From contig CAUYUJ010014625.1 in assembly GCA_963575745.1 (NCBI GenBank), forward strand, positions 149,501-213,500: a stretch of 64,000 nt of DNA, given 5' to 3'. The notes below the pieces were generated by a model. That model saw only the letters and a list, made by a program, of their open reading frames with translations, had not been told where the DNA came from and searched no databases. Source of the stretch: Prorocentrum cordatum. Taxonomy: Eukaryota; Sar; Dinophyceae; Prorocentrales; Prorocentraceae. The position numbers and the translations under genes were made by a program. Of the stretch, positions 1-12,340 are shown one piece after another. Within the stretch, counting starts at the first letter, position 1, and each line of letters starts with the position of its first letter.

Positions 1-2218
1 GTGTTCAGAAATGCTTGGCTCACACCGGGTGCGTGCACGTCGGCTTGGATCAGTTCTTGCCTTCAAGGCAGCATGGTAGAGGACCCGCAGGTGGAGGCGT
101 GGGCCGCGCCAGTGTATCAGCGGGCTCTGCTCGCACGAGACAGCGTCTTGGATCGGGGCACTATGCAGCTCGCGTGGAGGAGGCAGATACGTAAGTTATA
201 TTCGGAACCTCGTCCTTGGTCAAGGGTCTGTGGGACCACAGGGGCCATGTTATTGAGCCTCAAGGGCCTCCACTGGACCTCGTCTTCAGCTTTCAGATTT
301 CGTACCCGATGAAGGAGTACCAGTACAAATCACTCGCGATGCCCCCTCCGCGGTCAAGGAGCTCGCTCGGTGTTCCGCAGTTCGCAGTCTTTGGGGGCTC
401 TGGGCCAAGCGCCCAAACGGACCAGACCAGAGCTTGATGGACCCCAAGGAACCCCTGGGTTACTGGTTGGAACCTATTCAGAGACTTTTGAAGCGGATTC
501 AGAAGGGGACTGATGATGAAGACGGTGATGACGAAAGCTCCCATCATAGTGACGACGAGCCATCAGAACAGCCTGCAGCCAGGGTTCGAGAACCTCCCTG
601 GACCCCCAGCTTGCGGGAGTCTCACGTTCTTCGAGCCATTGTAGGAGGAGGCCACAGATGGGGCTTGTCGGAGGGTGTGGTTCTGGCCTGAAGCGGCGCG
701 CGCGGGTTGGGGCTTCGCCCGAGTGAGTGATAGGTCCATTGCTTTGCTCGTTTATGAGGCCCTTCCAGGGCCCATTCAATCGAGTCCTCGGGCCGGGCTT
801 TACGCTTTCCTTCAGGTCCTCCAGGTTGCGGTCCCGCCCCTCCTGGTATTCACTGATTATAAGGGCCTGGTTGATGGTTTGACCCTTGGCCAGGCCTATT
901 CGTGTGCCCAAGGAGGGCCAATGTAGATTTGCGGGGGCAGATATGGGCCAAGCTCAGTGACCTCGGAGGCCTTGGAGAGGCCAAGATTTGCGTGAAACAC
1001 GTTAGGGGGCACCAAAAAGGCCAGGGGGCCCACGCTCGAGGCAACCGTTGGGCGGATGCCGGTGCCACGCGAGGTCGTGACCTGCACAGCGTCTCGCGCG
1101 AGCATCTCAAGTGCATGAGAGCTGCGCACAATAATTTTGTGAAATGCCTCAGGTGGATGACCCAATCTTATATGACCCACATCGGTTTGCACGGGCGCAC
1201 TTTCACAAAGCCCCGGGCCAAGAAGAGGCCCAAGAAAGATGCGCACCCTGTCACTGAATACATATGTGAGCATCGTGAGCTCTGCCGCAGTTTCTCTACA
1301 TCAGGTAAGATGATCTGGAGGTGCAACTTTTGTAAGCGAGGCTCCAAGACCGAGAAGAGTCGCGTGGGGTTGTCTCAGGTTAGGTGTCCTGCTCGTTCGC
1401 ATCGGGCCGACCATGCCACGGTTGGCATTGAGGCGCCCCGAGGGGATGTCTTGGGTCCTGGTGCTGCTCAGGATGCAATCGGGGTGGGCATTCCCGATCC
1501 CATAGCGTCCTCCCTCCCACATCGGAGGGATGAGGCGGGGATGGGGGATGCTGAAATCTCGGCGGCGCCCTTTGCTCGGGTTTCTGGCACGGGGGCGCCC
1601 AAGGCCAAGCGTGCGTGCGAGGAAGGCCTGGACTTGGCGGCCCCCGATGGGGCCCGTTCGGTTCGTTCGAGAGTCGAGTTTGACATGGCCCAGGAGTCGC
1701 GCACCGCTGATGCTCGTCGCTTGCGTGAGGCCATCGACGAATTTGATGTCTCACCCGATCCCAAGAGGCAGCGCCGATTTGATATTCAGCCTCGTGAAGG
1801 CCTTGCTTTTGTGCCCGTGAACTCTAGCAAGCGGAGGAGGACCGAGGAATTTCGTGTTGGGCGGCCGAGCTTGGCCACCTCCTCAGTCCCTGCCGCTGTG
1901 CTGCCTCGGGTAGGCATTGTCCCTCCAGATGCTGCCAGAGGCCGCCGCCTTTGGGTAGCCTCAGGAGATGCCATCTTATGTATCATGCGTGGCTTCTATT
2001 CATGTGGAGCCGCAGGCGCGGGATACCTTTTGCAAGATTGTAGCAACCCCGATGCCAACCAGATGTCGTCCAGGGCCCTTCGGAATCGAAAGTTTTTCCT
2101 GGACGGCTACCACCCAGCCGACGAAGGCAAGCTCGGGGGTCGGAGAATTCATTGTCCCAGGCCCCTGTGTGTCAGTGATTCTGAATGTAGCTGGCTCCGC
2201 CTGTTGCACGCTGAATGA
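1..2218 (+). pseudogene. Decayed LINE retrotransposon 3' end with RNase H domain
   Basis: This is the tail of a non-LTR retrotransposon ORF2, broken across three frames. Residues like those that lie between reverse transcriptase and RNase H occur at about 1-430 (for example 'RPWSRVCGTTGAMLL'). The RNase H domain starts in one frame at about 700, with the acidic motif 'VFTDYKGLVDG' (Asp codon near 855), and continues in another frame from about 905, with 'VKHVRGHQKG' near 1000 and the 'GNRWADAGA' signature near 1050 (last catalytic Asp). The second frame then stays open to 2218 and includes a CxxC pair ('RCNFCK', near 1310-1330) and a basic, low-conservation tail. RNase H would degrade the RNA strand during target-primed reverse transcription. 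The frame change near 900 and the breaks before 430 make an intact product unlikely. Family assignment rests on the RNase H signature; the LINE clade is not determined. Confidence 0.7.
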
Positions 2219-2249
2219 GCTTGCCAATCTGGGTGCGCCTAATTCTCTC

Positions 2250-2785
2250 GCGCATCAAACTCGTTTTATTGTTCTTCTGTTCGGCGGGGGGGCGGGGGCG
2301 AGAGAGGCGCGCGCGCGCGTGCTTGCCTTGCGACACGCGCGACGCGCCCCGCCCTCTTCCTGGCCAACCTGCAGGGCCGCCCCGCGCCGTGCTCTCTCTC
2401 TCTCTCTCTCTCTCTCTTCGTGCCTCGCTCGAGCTGCTCCGAGATCCTTTGGTGGGAGTGCTCGTGCCTGCCAGGCCTGGAGGGGCAGTATCTTGCTGGC
2501 CCTCCCTCTGTGGTGCCCGCCTGGTCGCTTCAGCGCGGCGGGCGTCCCATGAGCGTCGTATCCTGCTCCTCCCCATTCTCCTCCGCCTCCTCCTTCTCCT
2601 CCTCCTCCTCCTCCTCCTCCTCCTCCCTCTCCTCCTCCTCCTCCTGTTCCTCCTCCTCCTCCTCCTCCCTGCTCTCCCCTCTTCACCCTTCACATGGCGC
2701 CGGGCCAGACCCTTGGCAGCCTCTGCCAGCGGATTGGACCTGCCAGAGGTGGCGGAGCGGTAGAGGACGGCGCGGCGGAGGACGG
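2250..2785. repeat. (CT)n and (TCC)n low-complexity tract
   Basis: A run of about eleven CT dinucleotides lies near 2395-2417. Between about 2565 and 2680 the + strand is almost pure pyrimidine, built from CTC/TCC triplets. The 'ORFs' here are poly-Ser, poly-Leu or poly-Arg/Gly shadows of the repeat. No gene is seen. Confidence 0.85.
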
Positions 2786-2802
2786 AGATGATGATGATGA
2801 TT

Positions 2803-2834
<32 letters not shown>

Positions 2835-5800
2835 GGTGATGATGTTGATGTTGATGATGCTGATGTTGATGTGATGATGATGGTGATGGATGACGGTGAC
2901 GATGACGATGGTGATGCTGTCTTTGAGTATGCTGATGATGATGATGGGAATGGTGTTGTGAATGATGATGCTGATGATGATGATGTTGACGGCGATGATA
3001 ACGACGATGGTACTGACGATGATGAATGCGACACTGACGAGGACGATTGTTGTGTTGATGATGATGGCGATGATGATGATGATGAGATCTTGATCATGAT
3101 GTTGCTGCTAATGACGATGATGCTGAGGATGATGATGGTGATGCACATGCTGATGGTGATGCCGATGGTGATGATGGTGATGATGACACTGATACTGACG
3201 ACAGAATGACGATGATGATGTCGATGAAGGTGACTATGATGCTGATGATGATGACTTAACGATGACGACGGCGACGATGATGTTGATGGTGATGATGATG
3301 GGGGCGATGATGATGATGGTGCCTATGGTGATGATGATGATGCTTGTGCTGATGATGATGACGGCGATGATGTAGTGATGGTGATGGTAATGATGGTGAT
3401 GATGGTGATGCAGATGCAGACGATGATGCTGATGCTGATGATGATGGTGGAGGTGATGATGATGATGCCAGTGGCAATGACGATGATGATGAAGATGACG
3501 ATGGCGATGGTCGTGGCGACTGTGATGATGATGATGGCGGGACGCTGATGATGACGACGACGGTGACGATGATGATGATGATGGTGATGATGCTGGTGAT
3601 GACAATGCTGATGATGATCAGGACGACGATATCGATGATGATGATGACGATGCTGATGATGTTGGTGATGATGATGACGATGCTGATGATGTTGGTGATG
3701 ACGAGATGGTGTGAGGGTGATTCCGGTGATGGTGATGATGATGGTGATGCTGCAGATGCTGAGGCTGATGCTGATGCTGATGCTGAAAATTGGGAGTGGG
3801 AGTAGGATGATGATGACGATGACGATGCTGATAATGATGGACATGAGGATGATGATGATGATGCGAATGATGACGATGACGATTCCGCGGATGACGATGA
3901 GGACGATGATGATGTTGATTATGTTGATGATGGTGAGAACGATGATGGTGACGTTGATTATGCTCTTGATGATGGCGAAGACGATCATAATGATGCTGTT
4001 GGTAATGATGACGATGGCGATGGCGATGCGGAAGATGATGATGCTCATGATGCCGATGCTGATGCATAAGATGATGATGATGATGATCATGATGGTAATG
4101 ATGATTATGGTCAACGGTGGTGATGATGGTGATGATAATGCACATGCTGATGCTGGTGGTGATGATGGCGATGATGATGGTGATGATAAGTATGCTGATG
4201 ATGATGACGATGCTGGTGATGATGATGATGACAGTGAGGACGACGATGATGATGATGATTCAGGTGATGAAGATGATGAGATTGACGATTACGATCATGA
4301 TAGTGATGACGATGGCGATGACGATAATGATGCTGATGCTGATGCTCATAATGTTGCTGATGCGAATGGTGGTGATGGTAATGGTGTTGGTGATGGTGAT
4401 GATAATGATGTCCATGCTGATGCCTATGCTGGTGCAAATGGTGCTGCTGCTAATGGTGATGATGCCGATGCTGCCGATGAGGATGATGATGATGATGATG
4501 GTGACGATGATGATAATGATCACGATGACGATAACGATGGTGATGATGTCGATGATGATGTTGGTGCTGATGATGATGCTGATGCTGACGCCGATGCTGG
4601 TGATGATGATGTGCATGAGGATGGTGATGTTGAAGATGATGAGGATGCTGATGATGACGGTGTTTCACGATGTGGTTGATGATGATGACGGTGATAATGT
4701 CGCCGATGAGCTGATGACGATGAAGATGCGGTCGATGATGATGGCGATGACGATGCCGATGATCATTATAATGATGCTGGTGGCGATGATGACGATGCCG
4801 GTGTTGATGGTGAGGATGATGTTGCTGATGGTGGGGATGGTGTTGATGGTGACGGTGATGGTGATGGTGAGGATGATGTTGCTGAATGACGCTGATGCGG
4901 ATGCTGGTGATGATGGTGCTGGTGATGATGGTGGCCGATGATGGTGATGATGGTGATAATGCAGGTGCTAAGGCTGACGCTGATGCTGATGATGGTGCTG
5001 AGGATGGTCCTCCTGATGATTGGAATGATGACGTTGCTGATGATGGTGGCGATGCCGATGACGATGGTGACGCTGTGGATGAGAATGACGATGCTGTGGA
5101 TGATGCTGATGGTGACGATGGTGCCGATGATGATGATGATGACGATGATGACGATGATGATGATGCTGGCGAGGATGATGCTGCTCATGATGAGGCTGCT
5201 GCTGATGATCATGATGGTGATATTGATGGCCATTGTGATGGTAATGACACTGATGGCGCAGATACTCAGATTGATGGTGCTGCTAATGATTGGGTTGATG
5301 ATCCTAGTGCACGTATGATAACGATGTTGATAATCATGAAGATTGTGATGACTATGGCAATGATGTTGGTGATGCTGGGGCTGACGATGATGATGGTGTT
5401 GCTGATCATGATGATGATCGTAGCGATGATGCTGATGCTGGTGATAGCGATGACGATGACAATGACAGTGATGATGATGCTGACCATGATGATGGTCATA
5501 ATTTTGATGCTGATGCTGATGCGGAGGATGATGATCATGATCATGCTGATGGCGACGACGGTGATGGTGACGATGATGACGATGATGATGCAGGTGATGA
5601 TGATGATGCTGATGATGGTGATCATGCTGATGAGAATGATGATGATGACGACGATGACGGTGATGCTGATGTTGGTGACGATGATGACGATGGCGATGTC
5701 GAACATGATAATGAGCATGATGACGATGACGATGACCGTGCTGATGAATGTGATTATGATGAGCGATGCGCATGATGATGATACTGCGGATGCTGATGAT

Positions 5801-7078
5801 GGTGTTGTTGCTAATGGCGATGATGGTGATGGTGGTGTTGATGAAGTGTTCAAGATGCTGATGCTTATGATGAGACTGAGAATGGTGATGATGATAATAA
5901 TGATCATGATAACGACGATGATAAAGGCGATGCTACTGATGAAGATCATGATAATGGCGATAATAATAGTGATGCTGATTGTGATGATGATGATCACGTT
6001 GACGTTTATGATGATGACGACGATGACGATGATGACGATGATGGTGACGATGCTCATGATGATGATGATGACAATGACGATGATAATGATGACGATGATT
6101 ATGATGATGCTGATGGCGATGATGTGGATGGTGATGATGATGTTGATGTTTATGCCGATGCCGATGATGGTGGTAATGATGGTGATGATTATGATGGTGA
6201 TTGCAATGTGGCAGATGCACATGCTGGTGATGGTGACGGTGATGATGGTGACAACGATGATGATGATGATGATGAGGATGACGATTGTCAGATGATGATG
6301 ATGATGTCGATGATGATGTTGATGATGATGGTGCTGATGATGATGGTGATGCTGTTGCTGATGATCTTGCTGATGACCATTAGGTTGGTGATGGCTTTGT
6401 GATGGTGGTGACGAGAAGATTCAGAAGCTAATGTTGATCTTTATATTGATGATGATGGTGATGGTGATGGTGATGATTGGTGTTGATGCTGATGATGATG
6501 ATGATGGTGGTGACCATGATGGTGATGAGGATGATGATGATGATGATGGTGATAGTGATGCAGATGCTGAAGCTGGTGGTGATGATGCTGATGATGATGC
6601 TGGTGATAGTGAAGATGGTGATGATTATCATGACAACGGTGGTGGTGATGCTGATGATGCTGAGTATGCTGATGACGATGGCGATGATGCTGATGGCGAT
6701 GACGACACGATGATGATGTTGATGAGGCTGATGCTAATGCTGATGCTGCTAATACTGCTGATTGTGATGATTTGCTGATGTTGATTGTGATGCTGATGAT
6801 GATGACGGTGATGATGGTGATGGTGATTGTGGTGCTGATGATGTTGATGAGGCAGATGCTGATGCCGAGGCTGATGCTGATGATGGTGATGATGATGCTG
6901 ATGATGATGATGATGATGCTGACGAGTTCGAAGATCAGGATAAAGATGGGGATGGGGATGAGGATGATGATGATGCAGATGCTGATGATGTTGCTGATGA
7001 TAGTGATGATGATGCTGATGGTCATGATGCTGATGATGATGATGATCATGATGATGATGTTTATGATGCTGATGATGC

Positions 7079-7162
<84 letters not shown>

Positions 7163-7196
7163 CGACGAGGAGGAGGAGGAGGAGGAGGAGGAGGTG
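2786..7196. repeat. Very long imperfect (GAT)n trinucleotide repeat, about 4.4 kb
   Basis: Nearly every triplet from about 2786 to 7165 is GAT or a one-base variant (GAC, GGT, GCT, GTT, AAT). The purest blocks are at about 2789-2845 and 7095-7165. The last part passes into GAC/GAG and a short (GGA)n run ending near 7196. Because GAT reads as Asp, Met or TGA on + and Ile, Ser or His on -, long open frames of Asp-, Met-, His- or Ile-rich 'protein' appear on both strands. None has a start context, splice structure or non-repeat domain, so I call no gene. The substitutions look like ageing of an expanded microsatellite that was periodically re-amplified. Confidence 0.93.
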
Positions 7197-7394
7197 TCTT
7201 GCCTCCAGGGCGCGCCTCCGATTGCGCCACCCCGGACGCTGGCTCCGGGACGCTGCCGGGGCGCGCCCCGGGACGTCCCCCAAGGAGTTCCCGGAGGTCG
7301 GGGAGGCGCTCAAGCAGGCGAGCGGCGAGGAGCGGCCGCCGTGCGCTCTGGGCACCCAGGGGGAGTCGTCGGCGCGCACGGAGGGAATCGCGGG

Positions 7395-7960
7395 ACTTCG
7401 GATGAGGACGAGGGGACCGAAGACTTCGGATGAGGACGAGGGGATCGGAGACTTCGGATGAGTCCGAGGCGACTGGAGACTTCGGAGGAGGACGAGGGGA
7501 CCGGGGGTCGAGGATGGCGGGTCAAGGATCGAGGGGCTGAGGTGCGCGAGGCGCACGAGGGGACTTACCAGGCTGGAACAGAGCCTCATTGCCAATGATT
7601 GTTATCGCCTCGTCTCAATGCCGATCTGAATGAATCCCTCGGTGTTCGAAGGCGCATCCCTGAGATTGTCATCGCCTTTTGGCTTGTCGATCTTAGGAAT
7701 AGGGATAAGTTCGAGGCTGATTAGGGATGGGGATCGGAGACTTCGGGTGAGGACGACGGGATCGCCAGTCGAGGATGGTGGGTCGAGGATCGAGAGGGGC
7801 GAGTTGATCGAGGCGCACGAGGGGAGGGGGACCAGATACCTCGGATGAGGACGAGGGGATCGGGGATCGAGGATGGCGGGTCGAGGATCGAGAGGACCGA
7901 GGTGATGGAGGGGATCGAGGATCGATGATGGTGATCGAAGATCGAAGAAGACCGAACATC
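7395..7960. repeat. 28-bp minisatellite and related GATCGAGG repeats
   Basis: Four near-identical units of about 28 bp start at 7395, 7423, 7451 and 7479, each beginning ACTTCGGATGAGGACGAG. Degenerate copies reappear near 7739 and 7829. Between them the unit drifts into repeated GATCGAGGATGG blocks (about 7505-7540, 7765-7800, 7855-7935). The 200 bases before it (7197-7394) and the stretch 7540-7735 show no gene I can support. Confidence 0.75.
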
Positions 7961-8107
7961 CGAGGCGGCCTGCTGCCCCTCCTCTCCCAACTCCTCCTTG
8001 ACAAGGCCTCTGTGACCTGATGCCCTGCGTCTGCTGCGTCCCGCCCTCGCTCTGTTCTCGGACCAGGCCTCTTTGGAGGCAGGCCTGTCCATGGCCCGTT
8101 GCCCATT

Positions 8108-8556
8108 TCCCATCCTCCTCCTCCTCCTCCTCCTCCTCCTCCTCCTCCTCCGAACCGAAAGCGGTCCGAACGCACGTTGGGCGGGTGCCAGCGCGTCCCC
8201 CAGCGCTCCGCCCCGGCCCCCCCAGGAACCGGCCGCTCTTCGCAGCAAGCGGCAGCCATCCCTGCGCTCGGCGTTGGAAGGATGGGGCGTGCGATGTGGC
8301 GCCGCCGGCCCGCCGACCACGCGCCGTGCATCACCTTTGGGGACAGCGTGCGCCGAAGAAGTCCTGGCATGGGGATAGCGCGCACAGAGAGGGGGCCCTC
8401 GCGGCGGGTGGCGGGGGGCTCACCTCACAGGGGTAAACGACCGTAGACGACGACAGACACGACGATAGACGGCCATGGAAGAAAAACGATCGAGGACGAT
8501 GAAGGACGACGACCGTTGTCGATCGACAACGAAAAGCAGGACCGACAACGACGACC

Positions 8557-8601
<45 letters not shown>

Positions 8602-9065
8602 TCTGCGGCGGCGGCGGCGGCGGCGTGCGCGAGAACGATATTGCCAGCCGCCAGAGACAGCCCGCCGCCCCAGCGGTCGCTCCAGTGCCAGCGTTGCAGG
8701 CGAGGCGCCGAGGTAGGGAGGAGGAGGAGGAGGAGGAGGAGGAGGAGGAGGACGAAGAGGAGGAGGTGGAGGAGCAGGAGGGGGAGGAGCAGGGGGAGGA
8801 GCAGGGGGAGGAGCAGGTCCCTTCTCCCTTCTCCTCCTTCTCCTCGTCCTCCTTATCCTCTTCCTCCTCCTCGAGCAGGGGGAGGAGCAGAAGGCGGGGG
8901 CGGAGACGGAGGGGGGGCGGAGGAAGGGCGAAAGGAGGGAGACAACGGGAGGAGGAGAAGGAGGATGAAGAGGCGGAGCCGGAGGAGTAGGGAGGGAGGG
9001 AGGAGAAGGAGGACGAGGAGGCGGAAGAGCAGCAGCAGGAACAGGAGGAGGAGGAGGAGGAGCCA
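8108..9065. repeat. Composite microsatellites (CTC)n, (CCACGA)n, (GGA)n
   Basis: A (CTC)n run lies at about 8114-8150 and a clean (CCACGA)n hexanucleotide run at about 8545-8602. Polypurine (GGA)n with short interruptions runs from about 8715 to 9062, with a small pyrimidine island near 8820-8870. The stretch 8160-8540 is GC-rich, unique-looking DNA without a convincing gene. Long frames on both strands here are Arg/Glu- or Pro/Ser-rich repeat shadows. Confidence 0.8.
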
Positions 9066-9450
9066 TACCTCAATGTCCATTTTGATCCGATCGATCCGAA
9101 TCGATTTCGATTCTGGCGATCCGACGCGGCCCGATGCTTGCACGTCGCTGTTGTTCATCTCGGCGCGGCCGATCCGATTCGATCTCGATTCCGTCCGACG
9201 CAGCCCTTTCCCGTGCACGTTTCGATTCAATCCGATGTCCTGAACCGATACTGACTGATCTTGCCCCTGGATGCCCTCGTCCTTGGCGGCGCGCACGGGG
9301 GGCGGGGGCTCGCGCGAGGGGGGCGGCCTTGTGACCAGGAGGAGGCGCAGCAGCAGCAGCAGCAGCCGATCCGACGCACCTTACGATCTGGCCCGGTTTC
9401 CCCGATTCGACGCTGACCGACCCCGGGCCTCGTCGTCCCCCCACCACCAC

Positions 9451-9626
9451 CCACCAAACCACCCCAACCAAACCCGCAGGCCTCAATTTGTGCTCCATTT
9501 CCAGTGGGGGGTGGGGAGGAAAGGAGCATGGAAAAACACACACACATGAAACCCGTACCCCCCCCCCAACCCGAAATTCTGGTCAGATTCGGGTCTTCGG
9601 GTTGGGTTGGGGTGGTTTGGCAGGCA
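9451..9626. mobile_element. MITE-like element with ~30-bp G-rich terminal inverted repeats, copy 1
   Basis: The left end (9451-9480) is a C-rich sequence of the form CCACCAAACCACCCCAAC. The right end (about 9595-9624) is its reverse complement, with GGGTTGGGTTGGGGTGG. The interior shares 'TTTCCAGTGGGGGG', an A-run followed by CACAC, and a C-run followed by GAAATTC with a second copy at 52425-52583. It has no coding capacity and is about 175 bp long. The target-site duplication is not clear. Confidence 0.75.
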
Positions 9627-9789
9627 GTCCCCCTTCGAGGACCCGAGGTTGAGGTCGTCCACGGGGGCCCTCGGCGGCCTCCTGGCGGCCCTGGGCAGCC
9701 CCAGGGCGAGGGGGGGCCTCGTCGCCGTCGTCGCTCGAGGATCGAGGTCGGAGGGTCCAAGTCCGGGGATCGATCGAGGTTCGGGGAGG

Positions 9790-9945
9790 TTTCCTCCTCG
9801 ATCCTCCTCCTCCTCCTCCTCCTCCTCCTCCTCCTTGTCCTCCTCGATCCTCCTCCTCCTCCTCCTCCTCGATCCTCCTCCTCCTCGATCCTCCTCCTCG
9901 ATTCTCCTCCTCAATCCTCCTCCTCCTCCTCCTCCTCCTCCTCGG
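9790..9945. repeat. (TCC)n tract with GATCC interruptions
   Basis: The + strand is composed of TCC/CTC triplets broken at intervals by the pentamer TCGAT, giving an irregular higher-order repeat. No gene. The open frames crossing it are repeat shadows. Confidence 0.8.
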
Positions 9946-10142
9946 GCCTCGTCGTCCCCGCACCCCGCGCGGTGGGGCCGTGCCCCTGGGTGGCGGTCCG
10001 CGCAGGAGCACTGCTTCACGGTCGGGACCTGCGCGACCTCCGCCAAGTGGGCCATCGGCTGCGGGGGCAACTGGAAGAACAGAGAAAGCGCCACCAGGCG
10101 GGGTGGGAAGGATGGGGAGGAGGAGGAGGGGGAGGAGAATCA

Positions 10143-10328
10143 GGCGATCGCAAACATGGATCAAGGGGGCGTGGATTAGCGACGGGTCCCGTTTCCATGG
10201 GAAATCGCGGACGTCCGCCGCCGAAAGAGGCAGCACCGGCCGCATGTTGGGGAGGGTACCTCCCCCGATCCATGGATTTGGCGACCGCGCGCCAAATCCA
10301 TGGATCGCTAATCCATGTTTGCGCGCCC
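10143..10328. repeat. Nested palindrome / foldback element
   Basis: The core is a perfect 18-bp inverted repeat (10266-10283 and 10290-10307, ends CGATCCATGG) around a 6-base spacer. Outside it the right flank CGCTAATCCATGTTTGCG (about 10306-10323) is the reverse complement of sequence near 10149-10180, where the left arm is interrupted by about 15 bases. The whole looks like a small foldback or MITE that has lost sequence from one arm. Confidence 0.65.
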
Positions 10329-10506
10329 CCGCGAGAAGGAGGGGAAGGAGCAGTGTAGACCCAAGACCGACCAACGATGTTGTAATAAACCGTCCCTCCA
10401 GGTTCTTGGCCCCTACCAGGAGTTATTCTCACTTAAGGAAGTGCCCCGTTGAAAGACAATCGTTTGATTATCTTGGACCATACCAAAACAAATTTCTCCG
10501 GACTGC

Positions 10507-11110
10507 AACACCACGAATCAACGTCACTGTTGCGCCTTGACTACCCTGCATCGTGCCAGAATACCGATCCTTGACCTTCAACGCCGCGAATCAACGTGAC
10601 TGTTGCACCCTGACAATCCTACACCGTAACAGAACACCATTTCTGGGACGTCAGCCGTGAACATCCTTGAAACTGTGTGTAAACTCGTCAGGCGAATGTG
10701 GGCGGCGCTCAGACGGAAACCGCATTTTGAACAGGAGCCGCCCTCCATCCTCTCTTGCACATGTTTCAGACGAATGTTCGCAGCGCTAGGGCGAGAGTCA
10801 CATTTCGAGATGGAACCGCACTGCATCCGTGGAACTCCTGCAAACGCTGAAAACGAATGTACGCGGCGCTAGGGCGAGACTCACATTTTGAGAACGGCCC
10901 GCCCTCTTTCCGTGAGACTCTTACAAACGTCTGCAGACGCATGTGCGCGGCCCTAATGCGAGAGCCGCATGTTGAAAACGACCCGCCCTCCATCCGTGAA
11001 ACCCTTGCGAACGTTTAAGACGAATGTGTGCGGAGCGAAGGCGGAAACCACCTCATGAAAACCACCCGCCTTCAAGCCGTGAAGCTCTTGCAAGTTTCAA
11101 GCGTCAGGAT
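10507..11110. repeat. 72-bp and 82-bp tandem repeats
   Basis: Two units of about 72 bp start near 10507 and 10579 (shared core CGAATCAACGT). They are followed by five units of about 81-83 bp starting near 10688, 10769, 10851, 10934 and 11017, each with the pattern GACGAATGT..GCGGCGCT..GGCGAGA..CACATTTTGA..CCGCCCTCCATCC. Degenerate units of the same 82-bp family recur at about 12100-12330. No coding function is evident. Confidence 0.75.
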
Positions 11111-11209
11111 CATAGGTGGTGAGGACGTCTCAGGCGAAACGCCCAGCCCGCCATACCGACACGCTTCGGGGTGCGACAGGGAGGAGTTACATATAAGGGA
11201 AAGGAATGG

Positions 11210-11310
11210 AGGAGTAGGAGGAGGAGGAGGAGGAGGAGGAGGAGGAGGCCAGCTTCGTCATTCCTGAGGCCGCTTGGGCAGTGCTTTGCGGGGGGGGGGG
11301 GGGGGGGAGA
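11210..11310. repeat. (GGA)n and poly-G tract
   Basis: (GAG/GGA)n at about 11213-11248 is followed by an uninterrupted run of about 18 G near 11289-11307. It has G-quadruplex potential. Nothing coding is seen from here to 11800 apart from another short (GGA)n at 11560-11582 and 11645-11668. Confidence 0.8.
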
Positions 11311-11800
11311 TAAGCGGGTGCTGTTGGTGTTGTTGTTTTTCGGGGGGGAGGTGGGGCGGGGTCTACTCGCACATCTGTTGTGGATATTTGCCCCTCTCCG
11401 CAGGCAGTGGGCGTTCCGACCGAGTTAGTTGAGGGTTTACTCGACTCCGCGGCGACGCCGTTCGATTAGCCCTGGTGTCTGTTTTCAAGGCGTGCCCAAA
11501 GCAGACAGAGTGGTGCATGTGACATATTTCTCGAATTGGATGCTCAAGTCAAGTCAACGAGGTGGAGGAGGAGGAGGAGGAGGGCGAGCGCGCGAGAAAA
11601 AAACATGATGTAGGGAGCAGGGAACCGGGAGAGAGGAGCAGGAGCAGAAGGAGGAGGAGGAGGAAGAGCATAAATCAGGCCTAGGATGCATCAGTAATGC
11701 TGCAATACACCCTCCTGTCCCAAGTCCCCGCCTCATAATTCCCCATCAGCCGTCTCCTTCATTACAGGAAGCGCCCCATCGAAATACGAGTACCTTGCGT

Positions 11801-11976
11801 GCCTACAGTCAACCCGCATAGCAAGGATGGGCAACCTTCCCAAGGGTACCCTTGCATCCTTGAATCCTCGGTCCATCCTTGGTCACTTTCGTTGGCCGCG
11901 CCCCTCTCGAAAAGCTTCGAAATGGACGTCCAAGGCCCTGGCATCCTTATCGCGCATCCTTACGATACGGGCCCCG
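11801..11976. repeat. Dispersed repeat family 1, copy 1 (~175 bp)
   Basis: This segment aligns over its whole length with 52597-52767: the shared opening is TACAGTCAACNCGCAT, followed by ACCTTCCCAAG, GGCCGCGCCCC, CTCGA and ending near CGATACGGGCC. It is non-coding. It lies about 2.2 kb right of MITE copy 1, whereas its partner at 52.6 kb abuts MITE copy 2. Confidence 0.75.
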
Positions 11977-12099
11977 TCTGTACCATTCAGGCGAGAGCTC
12001 CGTTGGAGCGAGGTATCCAGCGAAAGCTCCTGCTGGAAAAAAACACCACCAGCCCGTGAAACTGCTACACCATATTACGTGTTTGGTCACTAAATCCGA

Positions 12100-12340
12100 A
12101 GAGAGTTCTCAAACGAAAACACCATTTTGAAAAGAAAACGCCCTCCATCCGTGCGCCTTTCACATGTGCTCCAGCTTCTAGGCTTTAAAGTTGAGGCGGC
12201 ATCAAGCAGGAGCCCCATTTTGAAAATAAGCCGCCCTCCACCCTTCTAGCAGCTGCACAGCAAAAGCCGCATGTCCGCGGCGCTGAGGCGAGAGCCACGT
12301 GTTGAAAACGAACTGGCCTCCGTCTTTGAAGCTAGTGTAA
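12100..12340. repeat. Degenerate units of the 82-bp tandem family
   Basis: Three diverged units show CCATTTTGAAAA followed by GCCCTCCATCC (near 12130, 12210 and 12295). They match the family at 10.7-11.1 kb, so the two blocks probably derive from one array interrupted by insertion. The next 600 bases (12340-12940) are unique-looking and GC-rich, without a gene I can support. Confidence 0.55.

Noticed and set aside
2694-7600. Long Asp-, Met-, His- and Ile-rich open frames (up to ~470 codons) on both strands
   Set aside because: They follow directly from the GAT triplet repeat, overlap one another in several frames and contain no non-repeat domain.
9595-9624. Interstitial telomeric repeat (GGGTTGGGTTGGGG)
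   Set aside because: It is the right terminus of a MITE and its complement lies at the left end; there are only two or three units and it is not TTTAGGG.
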